DNA from: DASYXW01 sp035934405
GTDB taxonomy: Bacteria; Acidobacteriota; Terriglobia; UBA7540
Direction: 5' to 3'
DNA length: 33,141 nt
NCBI GenBank assembly: GCA_035934405.1
Contig: DASYXW010000017.1
Coordinates: 1 to 33,141 of the forward strand
Below are positions 23,661 through 31,391 of this stretch, piece by piece. The notes beneath the pieces are model-generated. The model was not told the DNA's origin. It searched no databases and was given only the letters and a program-made list of their open reading frames with translations. Position 1 is the first letter of the stretch, and the number at the start of each line of letters is the position of its first letter. The translations under genes and the position numbers were made by a program.

Positions 23661-26519
23661 CTACTCGTCGCCATCGGGAATCACCGTATGCCGCGGCGCA
23701 GGCTGTGGCGCGGTACCTTTGCGGTCCCGCCAGAGGATGGCGTTCAGCCTCGCCGCCGGGGCCGCGTCAGCGTGGGAGAAGTCCATCCGGGCCGATGCCT
23801 TCGCTCCCGGCGCATTGGCAGGGTTGACCTGGTAGAGGAGACCGTTCTCTCGATTGCGAGCATCGGCGGTGAAAGGCGGCTGCGTGCCCGGACCGGCGAA
23901 CAGGGGCGCCATCACGGCGGCCAGCGCGTCATTGTTGTTCATGGGCGGAAGGCCGAGCAGCATCTCCATCGTTCGGATCATGCTGACGGTGGTATAGAAG
24001 TGACTGTCGACGAAGGGATGTTCCGCGGTTCCCGGCGAGTACTTGCTGATAACCAGCGCCGGCGACCGGTGCGCGTCCACGTGGTCCGGGCCGTCCTGCG
24101 CATCGTCTTCGACAATGAAAATGGCCGTGTCAGCCCAGTAAGGACTGTGCGAGACCGCTTCGACCACCCGGCCCACGGCGAGATCGTTGTCTGCCACCGA
24201 CGCCGCCGGCCGCGGACCGCCCGGCCGCGTGCCCATGGTGTGGTCGTCCGGCAGGCGCAGAATGACGAACTGCGGCAGCGTGTCCTTCGTGCCGGCCGCG
24301 CGGGCGCGCACGAAGCCCCCGAACTCATTCAGGAACTCGTCAGTCCGCAACTGGTCGGGATAATACAGATTGAAGTCGGCGAAGTTCGGGTCGAAGTGAT
24401 TCCGCAGCTCGGGCTTGGTTGCCAGGTCGCGAGCGATGATGGGAACGAGCCACGGCCACGGACTCGCGGAGCCATGCGGCTGGCCGACATTCGCGGGCAG
24501 AGGTTCGCCTGGGTGAATAAAGGTCTGCGCGCAAGCCTGCGACGGTGCGGGCGGCGTACCTTCCTTAGGGGACGGCTGGGGCCGGCGGGCGAGATCGTTG
24601 CACCATTCTGTCGCCACGAACTCTCCATAGTTACGGTGGCTCAGTCCCGACCGCGCCACGTCAGCCCACAGGTAGCCGGTGCCCGGCTCATCCACGTCCG
24701 CGATGCCTTGCTCGATGGGAAAGCTGCGCCCCACTTCCCCTTCGTAATCGTAGGTCCGCTCCGAGCTGCGGTAGCCGATCTCCCACGTCTTTTCGGTGTA
24801 ATCGCTCGTGATGCCAGCGGTGGACCAGACGTGTCCATTGCCTGACACTTCGCCGCTGACATAGAAATTGTCGAGGATGCCGAACTGCCGCGCCAGCTTG
24901 TGCTCGTTGGGCGTGATGTCCTCGCAGAACATGCAGAGCGACGCGTCACCATTCGCCCCTTTCAGGTCGCCGAAAATCTGGTCGTAGCTCCGATTCTCCT
25001 TGATGATGTAGATGACGTGTTTGATGGGATTGCGGCCGCCGGCAAACCGGATCGGCTCGACCGTGCTCCGCATTCGATTGCTCGCTTCCACCTGCGCGGT
25101 CATCTTGGCCAATTCAGCCTCGGCATCGCGGATGCCCACCCGCGCCACCGAGCCATGAATCAGCGCCGCGATGTAAGGGTGTTTCTCAGGCGGCCCGGCC
25201 GACGACGACCGGTCCGAAGACGGCAGAATCGCCGAATTGGGACCTGTTCCTTCGCCCTTGCCGGTGGCGATGAACAGGTCGTCACCCCGGACGGCAAGCG
25301 CGGTGGGATACCATTCCGTCGGAATGAAACCGGCGGCGTGCTGCGGGACGAGAGTAGGTAGCGAACCGCCTTGCACCGAAGATCCGGTCATGTCGAATAA
25401 GGCCACGGCATCCTGCGAAGCATCCGCCACGAACAGACGCGAGCCGTCGGCGCTTTGCGCCAGGGCGTTGGGGAAAGTGCCGCCGTATTGTTGGCCGGGC
25501 AGCTCGGTCGAGAGCACGCTCGTGACCTTGCCCGTCGCGGTATCCACCACGGCCACGCGGTCGAAATTGGCGAGCGCAACATAAAGGCGCTTCTCATCGG
25601 GGCTAAGCAGCATCGCCGTGGGATGCGGCCCCGCGGCAATGGCAGAATCGCCCCCGGGGCTCAGCGGCGACGGCAGGGAAATCCTGCGGGTCACGCTACC
25701 GGCATCCAGGTCGAGCTCAGCAACCTCGCGCTCATTCCACAAACTGCAGTACCCGCGCTTGCCGTCGCGCGTCGCGACGACGGCGTAAGGATAGGACGCC
25801 GGAACATCCGGATGAGCGCTGAGGTCGAAACGATGGAGAATCTCGCCTGAGTTCGCATCGAGCAGCAGCGCATCGTCCGAAAGATTGTCGGCAACCAGCA
25901 GCCTCTCGCTGCCGGCGGCGTGGATCACGGCCAATCCGGCGGGATAAGGAACCGCCTTCCCTTTCTCAACCGTAAATGAGACCTTGGTCGGATTATGGCC
26001 GGGCGCGAGCGTTTGCAAAGGAATCTTCATGAAGCGGTCCGGCGTGACTCGCCCGCTCTCGAATTTGTAAACGGCAATGCCGTTTCCCAAGTCGCCGGGC
26101 GCCTTTCCCTCGGGGTCGGTCAGCGAGGCAATGGAGGCGTACAGCCGCGCGCCGTCCCCGCTGAACCCAAGGCCCAGAAAGTAAGTCTGCCGGGCGCTCT
26201 TGCCGAGGCGCGGGTCGGGGTAATCCGAAAGCCGGTTCGAACTAAGGTCTAGGACTGCGATGGATTGGTCGTAGCCCGAGTCCGCGGTTCCGTAACCGTT
26301 GTTCAGAACAGCCAGATACCTTCCGTCCGGTGAGAGCGCCACAGCGGTGGGAAAGCTGTTGAGTTTTTGCGGATTCCCGGGAGCCGGAGTAACCAGCAGC
26401 TTGCTGGTGGGAAGCTCGATGCGCGCCCGGCCGGCCGGAGACTGCGCGCGACCGAGCCATCCGGCGCCACACAGAATCGAGCAAAACGATATCCCCAGCA
26501 GCCATCGAAGTCTGATCAT
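23661..26519 (-). CDS. Secreted beta-propeller fused to a phosphoesterase (phospholipase C-like) domain
   Basis: A 952-residue protein with a signal peptide (about 1-25). Residues about 50-430 form a YncE-type propeller (TAVALSPDGRYLAVLNN, TAMLLSPDEKRLYVALANFDRVAVVDTATGKVT, RLFVADASQDAVALFD). From about 500 comes an alkaline-phosphatase-superfamily phosphoesterase of the phospholipase C/acid phosphatase type. It has HVIYIIKENRSYDQIFGD (501-518) at the N-terminal metal and nucleophile region and IFIVEDDAQDGPDHVDAHR (about residue 800) carrying further metal ligands. Such fusions occur in Acidobacteriota. The substrate (phospholipid, phosphate ester or phosphonate) cannot be told. The gene stands alone between the polysaccharide operon and nuoA, 33 bases downstream of nuoA on the same strand. 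Confidence 0.85.
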   Translation of the reverse strand: MIRLRWLLGISFCSILCGAGWLGRAQSPAGRARIELPTSKLLVTPAPGNPQKLNSFPTAVALSPDGRYLAVLNNGYGTADSGYDQSIAVLDLSSNRLSDYPDPRLGKSARQTYFLGLGFSGDGARLYASIASLTDPEGKAPGDLGNGIAVYKFESGRVTPDRFMKIPLQTLAPGHNPTKVSFTVEKGKAVPYPAGLAVIHAAGSERLLVADNLSDDALLLDANSGEILHRFDLSAHPDVPASYPYAVVATRDGKRGYCSLWNEREVAELDLDAGSVTRRISLPSPLSPGGDSAIAAGPHPTAMLLSPDEKRLYVALANFDRVAVVDTATGKVTSVLSTELPGQQYGGTFPNALAQSADGSRLFVADASQDAVALFDMTGSSVQGGSLPTLVPQHAAGFIPTEWYPTALAVRGDDLFIATGKGEGTGPNSAILPSSDRSSSAGPPEKHPYIAALIHGSVARVGIRDAEAELAKMTAQVEASNRMRSTVEPIRFAGGRNPIKHVIYIIKENRSYDQIFGDLKGANGDASLCMFCEDITPNEHKLARQFGILDNFYVSGEVSGNGHVWSTAGITSDYTEKTWEIGYRSSERTYDYEGEVGRSFPIEQGIADVDEPGTGYLWADVARSGLSHRNYGEFVATEWCNDLARRPQPSPKEGTPPAPSQACAQTFIHPGEPLPANVGQPHGSASPWPWLVPIIARDLATKPELRNHFDPNFADFNLYYPDQLRTDEFLNEFGGFVRARAAGTKDTLPQFVILRLPDDHTMGTRPGGPRPAASVADNDLAVGRVVEAVSHSPYWADTAIFIVEDDAQDGPDHVDAHRSPALVISKYSPGTAEHPFVDSHFYTTVSMIRTMEMLLGLPPMNNNDALAAVMAPLFAGPGTQPPFTADARNRENGLLYQVNPANAPGAKASARMDFSHADAAPAARLNAILWRDRKGTAPQPAPRHTVIPDGDE

Positions 26520-26552
26520 AGGAACGTGCAGGCCTTCCTCAATTGCCCGAAC

Positions 26553-26912
26553 TCATATCCATTCCAGCGCACCGCGCTTCCAGATCCAGATGTAGCCAAC
26601 GATCAGGATACCGAGGAAGACGAGCATTTCGACGAGGCCGAATAATCCCAGGGCGCGGTATTCCACCGCCCAGGGGAAAAGGTAAATGGTTTCGACATCG
26701 AAGATCACGAACAGGATGGCCACCACGTAGAAGCGCACCGTGTAACGGCCGCGCGAATCGGACTCCGGCGTGATGCCGCACTCGTAGGGCATCAGCTTCT
26801 CTTCACTTTGTACGGGCCGGGGCCGAACGAACTTGGCGATCCACAGCGTGAGGATTGGAAAAACGGCGGCGATGGCGAAGAAGATCAGAATGGGGCCGTA
26901 TTGATTAAGCAT
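26553..26912 (-). CDS. nuoA: NADH-quinone oxidoreductase subunit A
   Basis: About 119 residues from the ATG at 26912, the usual NuoA length; the open frame to 26945 adds 11 non-conserved residues. It is a membrane subunit of respiratory complex I with three membrane helices (about 8-28, 61-83 and 88-108). The signature EEKLMPYECGITPESDSRGRYTVRFYVVAILFVIFDVETIYLFPWA is unmistakable and includes the conserved Cys/Asp/Glu-bearing loop. Unusually, no nuoB follows: the next gene downstream on this strand is the propeller-phosphoesterase. The other complex I genes must lie elsewhere. Confidence 0.95.
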   Translation of the reverse strand: MLNQYGPILIFFAIAAVFPILTLWIAKFVRPRPVQSEEKLMPYECGITPESDSRGRYTVRFYVVAILFVIFDVETIYLFPWAVEYRALGLFGLVEMLVFLGILIVGYIWIWKRGALEWI

Positions 26913-27011
26913 GGTCCGATGTCCTTTGCCTGCCCATGGTCCCAACTCCGAGCCTGTCGGTTTGCGGTCACATCATACCACAGGAGCGCTCGCATCCCGT
27001 TACGCTGCCCT

Positions 27012-27041
27012 TGGGCGGGTAGTGTCCTAATTTGTCAGTTA
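27012..27041 (+). repeat. Left inverted repeat flanking the glycosyltransferase cassette
   Basis: The segment GGGTAGTGTCCTAATTTGTC (27017-27036) matches the reverse complement of 28704-28723 (GGGTAGCGTCCTAATTTGGC) with two differences. The left copy also forms its own hairpin, with TGTCCTAA followed by TTAGGGACA (to 27046). Confidence 0.7.
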
Positions 27042-27069
27042 GGGACATCCAAAAGAGTTCGCGTTAGCG

Positions 27070-27098
27070 CTGACATCGCAGCGAGCGCGACGTATAAT
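27070..27098 (+). promoter_or_regulatory. Sigma70 promoter of the PMT-like glycosyltransferase gene
   Basis: CTGACA (27070-27075), a 17-base spacer and a perfect TATAAT (27093-27098). The expected start is near 27105, so the ATG at 27101 cannot be the translation start. Promoter and gene both lie inside the flanking inverted repeats. Confidence 0.6.
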
Positions 27099-27136
27099 TA
27101 ATGTCGGCGTTTCGGAGGGCTGCTACGTTACCTGCG

Positions 27137-28621
27137 ATGCCGATCGACGATGACGTCCGACAGCCTCGGCCTATTGCGGCATTGCTTCTCTTTGGCGGCG
27201 CGGCGGTGGCCGTGCTCGCTGTGCATCTTGCCACCAACGGCACCCTCGGCTTCCACACCGACGAGCTTTACTACATCGATTGCGGCCGTCACCCCGCGCT
27301 CGGATATGTTGACTTTCCGCCGATAGTTCCGCTGCTTGCGCGTCTGGAGACCAATCTCCTAGAAGCCACACCCTGGGCGCTTCGCTTGCTCCCGACGCTG
27401 CTCGGCGCGTTCATGGTGGCTCTCTCAGGTGCGTACGTCCGGCGCCTTGGCGGCTCGCTCCGCCTGCAGGCCCTCGCCCTATTGATCGCCGTCACGGCGC
27501 CCTACTTCCTCGGCGCGAACTGGGTCTATCAGACCGTGACGTTCGACGAGGCGACCTGGATGATCTCGTTCTACTGCTTTCTGCGCCTGGTCCAAGAGCA
27601 CCGCCCCAGGGACTGGATCTACCTCGGCCTCTCGCTCGGCGTCGGTCTCGAGGTCAAGTACACGATCGGAGGTCTTGTCGCTGCCATCGGGATCGCCATC
27701 CTCCTTACTCCCGCACTGCGCTCGGACCTGCGGACGCGGTATCCGTGGATCGGGGCCGTCATCGCGCTGCTCATCTGGGCGCCGAACCTTGCGTGGCAGG
27801 TTGAGAAAGATTTCCCTTCGCTTATCTACATAGCCAATCATCACGGCTCCGGCGGCGGCCTAGGCGTCAACCTGCTGCTGATCGTGGTGTATCTCTTCTT
27901 CTTGATTCCGCTCTGGGTAGCGGGATTGGTGTCGCTGTTTCGCAGCGCCACCCTGCGGCCCATCGGGATCGCCTGTCTTTTTCCTCTCGTCCTTTTCATG
28001 TTCGTGGGCAAGTCCTACTACGCGGTGGGTACCGTGCCGATCGCCCTTGCTCAGGGGCTCATGGCGGTCGGCCGCGTCAAGCGGTCGAGGCGGCGCATCG
28101 GTTTCCAGATCGCAGTCGCGGCTGCCTGCGCGCTCCAGTTGCTCACGTTTGCACAGCTGACGCTTCCCATCACGCCGCCGGACCGGATTCACTCGCTCGG
28201 CCTCGACGCCAAGAACGAGCTTTTCGCGGACAGCGTGGGATGGGAGGACGTCGCACACGAGGTCGAGTCGATATACGGCAATCTCCCCGACTCGGAGCGA
28301 ACCGGAACGATTATCATCTCGGCCTTTTACGGTGTTCCAGGGGCGCTGCAGATCTACGGCGACAAAAGATCGCTCCCCATGGTCGTCAGCCCTCAGCTGA
28401 GCGACTGGTACTGGCTTCCCAAAGATCTGGTGGCGACGAACGCGCTGATGGTCGACTACCAGCCGTCGGACGTCGCTTGGATGTGCTCATCCGCGACTCT
28501 CGTGGGGCACCTGACGGTCCCATTCGGCGTGCATGGCCTGGAGCAGGGCGCGCCGGTCACGTTCTGCGTGCTCAAAGCTCCGATCCAACAGGATTGGAGC
28601 CGACTCCGCAACTTCTCCTGA
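27137..28621 (+). CDS. Membrane glycosyltransferase of the PMT/ArnT-like (GT39/GT83) type
   Basis: About 494 residues from the ATG at 27137, chosen because the promoter overlaps the upstream ATG at 27101. The N-terminal helix is followed by GFHTDELYYIDCGRHPALGYVDFPPIVPLLAR. Its acidic DE pair in the first periplasmic loop and the GYVD.PP pattern match PMT/ArnT enzymes that use polyprenyl-phosphate sugars. Ten or so membrane helices follow up to about residue 330, then a soluble periplasmic C-terminal domain. It probably transfers a sugar to a lipid or protein at the periplasmic face. It is on the opposite strand to both neighbours (nuoA and mog), has its own promoter and is bracketed by inverted repeats, which suggests acquisition as a cassette. 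Confidence 0.8.
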   Translation: MPIDDDVRQPRPIAALLLFGGAAVAVLAVHLATNGTLGFHTDELYYIDCGRHPALGYVDFPPIVPLLARLETNLLEATPWALRLLPTLLGAFMVALSGAYVRRLGGSLRLQALALLIAVTAPYFLGANWVYQTVTFDEATWMISFYCFLRLVQEHRPRDWIYLGLSLGVGLEVKYTIGGLVAAIGIAILLTPALRSDLRTRYPWIGAVIALLIWAPNLAWQVEKDFPSLIYIANHHGSGGGLGVNLLLIVVYLFFLIPLWVAGLVSLFRSATLRPIGIACLFPLVLFMFVGKSYYAVGTVPIALAQGLMAVGRVKRSRRRIGFQIAVAAACALQLLTFAQLTLPITPPDRIHSLGLDAKNELFADSVGWEDVAHEVESIYGNLPDSERTGTIIISAFYGVPGALQIYGDKRSLPMVVSPQLSDWYWLPKDLVATNALMVDYQPSDVAWMCSSATLVGHLTVPFGVHGLEQGAPVTFCVLKAPIQQDWSRLRNFS

Positions 28622-28700
28622 GGATTGTTGCGCACGGCGGCATCTTGGTGCATCGGTGCATCTTAGGGGGGAAGGAGCGCCTTTGGTCCCACTGGCTGGC

Positions 28701-28728
28701 GACCGCCAAATTAGGACGCTACCCCTGG
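28701..28728 (-). repeat. Right inverted repeat flanking the glycosyltransferase cassette
   Basis: The reverse complement reads GGGGTAGCGTCCTAATTTGG followed by CGGTC. It matches the left repeat (27012-27041) over about 23 bases with four differences. It ends 8 bases before the mog stop codon. Confidence 0.7.
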
Positions 28729-28736
28729 GCGACTGA

Positions 28737-29249
28737 CTACTGCGGACTGCCTTCTGCTTTCTTGTGTTCCGTCCGCCCCTGCGCGATGTCTACGGCGTGG
28801 GGCAGCAAGTCGAGCACGGCTTCGAGCGACTCGCGCGCCCCGCGGACGCTGCCCGGCAGATTGACGACGAGCGTGCCGCCGCGCACGCCCACGAGACCGC
28901 GCGAGAGGGCCGCGAGCGGCGTCTTCTTCAGTCCCTCACGGCGCATCAGCTCGGCGAGCCCGGGGACTTCCTTCTCAATCACCTGGCGCGTGGCTTCGGG
29001 CGTCACATCGCGCGGCGCGAGGCCCGTTCCTCCGGAGGTGAACACGGCATCGCAAACACCGCCCTCGGTCCACGTCACCAGACGGCGCTCGATTCTGTCC
29101 ACATCGTCGGGGAGGATTTCGAGCGCGGTGACACTCCAGCCATGCGCTTCAAGCATCTCGCGCACCGCCGGACCGGAACGATCCTCGCGCTTGCCGGCGG
29201 AAGCCGCGTCACTCGCGACGAGTATTTTCGCTCGCAAGGTTCTGCTCAT
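28737..29249 (-). CDS. mog: Molybdopterin adenylyltransferase family protein (MogA/MoaB)
   Basis: A 170-residue protein. The family adenylylates molybdopterin before molybdate insertion. The signature FTSGGTGLAPRDVTPEAT and the C-terminal VVNLPGSVRGARESLEAVLDLLPHA are conserved nucleotide- and pterin-binding segments. Its start overlaps the moaC stop by 4 bases. It is the last gene of the moeA-moaC-mog order. MogA and MoaB cannot be told apart confidently by eye. Confidence 0.9.
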   Translation of the reverse strand: MSRTLRAKILVASDAASAGKREDRSGPAVREMLEAHGWSVTALEILPDDVDRIERRLVTWTEGGVCDAVFTSGGTGLAPRDVTPEATRQVIEKEVPGLAELMRREGLKKTPLAALSRGLVGVRGGTLVVNLPGSVRGARESLEAVLDLLPHAVDIAQGRTEHKKAEGSPQ

Positions 29250-29740
29250 TTGACCGCGCGATAAACGCCACTCTTGCCACCGCTCTTCTCGAGCAGGCGC
29301 AGATCGGTAATTTCGATTCCTTTGTCAAGCGCCTTGCACATGTCGTACACCGTGAGCGCGGCCACCGCCGCCGCCGTGAGGGCTTCCATCTCGACGCCGG
29401 TCGGTCCCGTGGTGCGAACCTCGGAAGTGATGCGGACACCACCTCGTGAAAACTCCGCTTGCACGTCGACGTGGCTCAACAGCAGCGGATGACACAGCGG
29501 AATGAGCTCTGAGGTGCGCTTGGCGGCGGCGATTCCCGCGATTCGCGCAATTTCGAGCGGGTTCCCTTTGGGCCAGTTGGCCGCCTTGGGACTGCCTCGG
29601 ACGGCGCCGAGCGTGCTGGCTTTCATCTTCACCAGCGCGCTGGCCACGGCACGGCGCGCCGTCTCCGGCTTGGCCGAAACATCCACCATGCGGACGCGGC
29701 CGGCACGGTCGTAGTGACTTAACTTTTTAGATTGAGTCAT
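29246..29740 (-). CDS. moaC: Cyclic pyranopterin monophosphate synthase
   Basis: A 164-residue MoaC, the enzyme that with MoaA makes cyclic pyranopterin monophosphate from GTP. Conserved parts are LSHYDRAGRVRMVDVSAKPETAR, the KGNPLEIARIAGIAAAKRTSELIPLCHPLLLSHVDV core with the catalytic His region, and GVEMEALTAAAVAALTVYDMCKALDKGIEI. The residues between ASTLGAVRGSP and KGNP look slightly longer than usual. The ATG and first codons (MTQ) fall inside an ATTGAGTCAT repeat, and no Shine-Dalgarno sequence is visible. It is translationally coupled to mog. No moaA is present in the window. Confidence 0.95.
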   Translation of the reverse strand: MTQSKKLSHYDRAGRVRMVDVSAKPETARRAVASALVKMKASTLGAVRGSPKAANWPKGNPLEIARIAGIAAAKRTSELIPLCHPLLLSHVDVQAEFSRGGVRITSEVRTTGPTGVEMEALTAAAVAALTVYDMCKALDKGIEITDLRLLEKSGGKSGVYRAVK

Positions 29741-29806
29741 TGGGTGATTGAGTCATCGAGTCAAATTAGTCCATTGAGTCATTGATTCAATGAGTCAATG
29801 AATCAA
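29730..29806. repeat. Cluster of direct and inverted ATTGAGTCAT units between moaC and moeA
   Basis: The 10-mer ATTGAGTCAT occurs exactly at 29731, 29748 and 29773, with inverted copies around 29790-29800 (ATTCAATGAGTCAATGAATC). The units fill the 73-base moaC-moeA gap and extend over the moaC start codon. Inverted copies would let the transcript form a hairpin at the moaC translation start. Confidence 0.7.
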
Positions 29807-29813
29807 TTCCTCA

Positions 29814-31025
29814 TCATTCAGGCTTGGGCAACACATCCACCCATTCCCCTTCCTCGATTTCCGTCTGCTCAGGATGCAGCACCAAAAAACAGTTGGCGGC
29901 GGCGACGCCGACCAAGTCCCCCGAACCCTGCCAGCCTACCAGTTTCACCACCGGCTCGGCGCTTTCAGTCTCGACACGCGCCGGCATGAACGCCCTCAGG
30001 CCGGCCTTGCGCCGCACGGGCTTCCCCAGCCGCGCGCGCAGAAAAACCGCCGGCGCAAACTCGGCGCCGCCCAGCGCGGCGATGGCGGGGCGCGCGAAAA
30101 TTTCGAAGGTGACGAAGGTGGAGACGGGGTTTCCGGGCAGACCGAAGAAAAACGTGGTTCCCACCCGCCCGAAGGCGATTGGCTTGCCCGGCATGATGGC
30201 CACACCGTGGAAGTAAAACTCCGCGCCCAACTCGCGCAACACCTGCTCCACCAGGTCGTACCTGCCGACGGAAATGCCGCCGCTCAGAAGCATCAAATCG
30301 GAATTGAATCCGGCTTCGATGAGCTCGCGCAAGCGATCCTTCTCGTCCGGGGCGATGCCGAGCATTCGAGGGACCCCGCCGGCGGCTTCGACCGCCGCGG
30401 TGAGCACGTGGGCGTTGCTGTTGCGAATCTCGAACCACTGAGGCTGGCGCTCAACCGGGACCACTTCGTCGCCGGTCGGCAGGATGGCGATAGAGGGACG
30501 GCAGAACACCTTGACTTGTGCCTGCCCCACCGACGCGAGAAGCCCGATCTCGCCCGCGCCGAGGCGCTGGCCGCGCCGCAACACTTGAGCGCCCGACGTG
30601 GCCTCGCTGCCTCGGCCTACAACGTTCTCGCCGGCCGCCGCGCTCCGCCGGATCTCGACGCGCGCGCCCTCGCGCCCGGCGTACTCCTGCATCACGACCG
30701 CGTCCGCGCCCTCCGGCATCGGGGCTCCGGTCATGATCTCGACGCATTCGCCCGGCGCGACCTTGCCCGCGAAGGGGTGTCCGGCGCGAGCCTCGCCCAC
30801 GCATTCGAGTGACGAAGGCAGCGCCGCGACGTCCGCCGCGCGCACCGCGTAGCCGTCGCGGGTGGAGCGGTGAAAGGGCGGGTAGTCGCGATCGGCGGGC
30901 ACATTTTGGGCGAGCACCCGGCCGCGCGCGGCTTCGAGCGTCACGGTTTCCAGGCTGGCGGCAGGTGCGGCGTCCGTCAGCCTCTCTCGAACGGCCGCGA
31001 GCGCCTGTTCGTAAGTGAGCGTCAT
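29814..31025 (-). CDS. moeA: Molybdopterin molybdenumtransferase
   Basis: A 403-residue MoeA, which inserts molybdate into adenylylated molybdopterin. The N-terminal MTLTYEQALAAV, DYPPFHRSTRDGYAVRAADV and VEIMTGAPMPEGADAVVMQE are typical of domains I-II. The catalytic domain has ILPTGDEVV, IRNSNAHVL, LLSGGISVGRYDLVEQVL, HGVAIMPGKPIAFG and FGLPGNPVSTFVTFEIF. The C-terminal domain IV (about 330-403) is complete. The start has no Shine-Dalgarno sequence; instead a hairpin GTTTGG/CCAAAC abuts the ATG. It is the first gene of the moeA-moaC-mog run. Confidence 0.95.
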   Translation of the reverse strand: MTLTYEQALAAVRERLTDAAPAASLETVTLEAARGRVLAQNVPADRDYPPFHRSTRDGYAVRAADVAALPSSLECVGEARAGHPFAGKVAPGECVEIMTGAPMPEGADAVVMQEYAGREGARVEIRRSAAAGENVVGRGSEATSGAQVLRRGQRLGAGEIGLLASVGQAQVKVFCRPSIAILPTGDEVVPVERQPQWFEIRNSNAHVLTAAVEAAGGVPRMLGIAPDEKDRLRELIEAGFNSDLMLLSGGISVGRYDLVEQVLRELGAEFYFHGVAIMPGKPIAFGRVGTTFFFGLPGNPVSTFVTFEIFARPAIAALGGAEFAPAVFLRARLGKPVRRKAGLRAFMPARVETESAEPVVKLVGWQGSGDLVGVAAANCFLVLHPEQTEIEEGEWVDVLPKPE

Positions 31026-31046
31026 GTTTGGTTCAGCGCGCCAAAC
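31026..31046 (-). promoter_or_regulatory. Hairpin abutting the moeA start codon
   Basis: On the minus strand GTTTGG, a 9-base loop and CCAAAC directly precede the ATG, a perfect six-pair stem. It occupies the place where a Shine-Dalgarno sequence would be and could hold back initiation. Confidence 0.4.
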
Positions 31047-31278
31047 CAGATGGCTTTAGGAGACCCGCTTGGGCTGCCTTTCTTGGTCTGCCCGGACGCG
31101 CGGCCTGAGCCACAGGATTCCCAAAATCGGCAAGACGAAATAGCATTTCGAAATAGGCTGAACGTGCCGTTAGCCAAAATGTCCCAGTGTTTGTTTTCAT
31201 AGACCTAACGGTTTCGTTTGGCGCTTTTCGGCCATTAAATGTTATTTTTATAGATACTAAATTGCGACTAATTATGTT

Positions 31279-31306
31279 ATTATATTAGTTAATTAGTTTG
31301 TGTCAT
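31279..31306 (-). promoter_or_regulatory. Sigma70-like promoter upstream of moeA
   Basis: On the minus strand: ATGACA (31306-31301), a 16-base spacer and a perfect TATAAT (31284-31279). It lies in AT-rich DNA, where chance matches are more likely. If used, it gives an untranslated leader of about 245 bases. Confidence 0.4.
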
Positions 31307-31391
31307 TTTTCAACGTTTTATGGTTCTTGTCACGGCTAGGGCTCGTGCTGCGCTGGCAGCCCCCGCCTGCCGCCCTTTCCCCACCCTGAGC

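Larger units (their letters stand above)
31026..31391. other. AT-rich region between dnaJ and moeA; long moeA leader
   Basis: No gene is visible in 366 bases. The middle (about 31140-31330) is strikingly AT-rich compared with its surroundings. It contains ATTTCGAAAT, an ACTAATTA/TAATTAGT inverted repeat (31267-31274 and 31290-31297) and a promoter pointing to moeA. The part nearest moeA is GC-normal and would be transcribed as a leader of about 240 bases. A molybdenum-cofactor riboswitch would fit the position, but I could not recognise its consensus. Confidence 0.5.

Noticed and set aside
23610..24845. A 411-codon plus-strand frame overlapping the TPR gene stop
   Set aside because: It is antisense to the phosphoesterase domain; Arg/Val-rich with no motif.
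27101..27136. ATG at 27101 as start of the PMT-like glycosyltransferase
   Set aside because: It lies only 3 bases after a TATAAT box with a well-placed CTGACA, so it would be upstream of the transcript start.
29730..29806. CRISPR-like array from regularly repeated 10-mers
   Set aside because: The units are too short and the spacing irregular, with mixed orientation and no spacers of uniform length.
31026..31272. A molybdenum-cofactor riboswitch upstream of moeA
   Set aside because: The position fits, but I could not recognise the consensus stems; only reported as a possibility.
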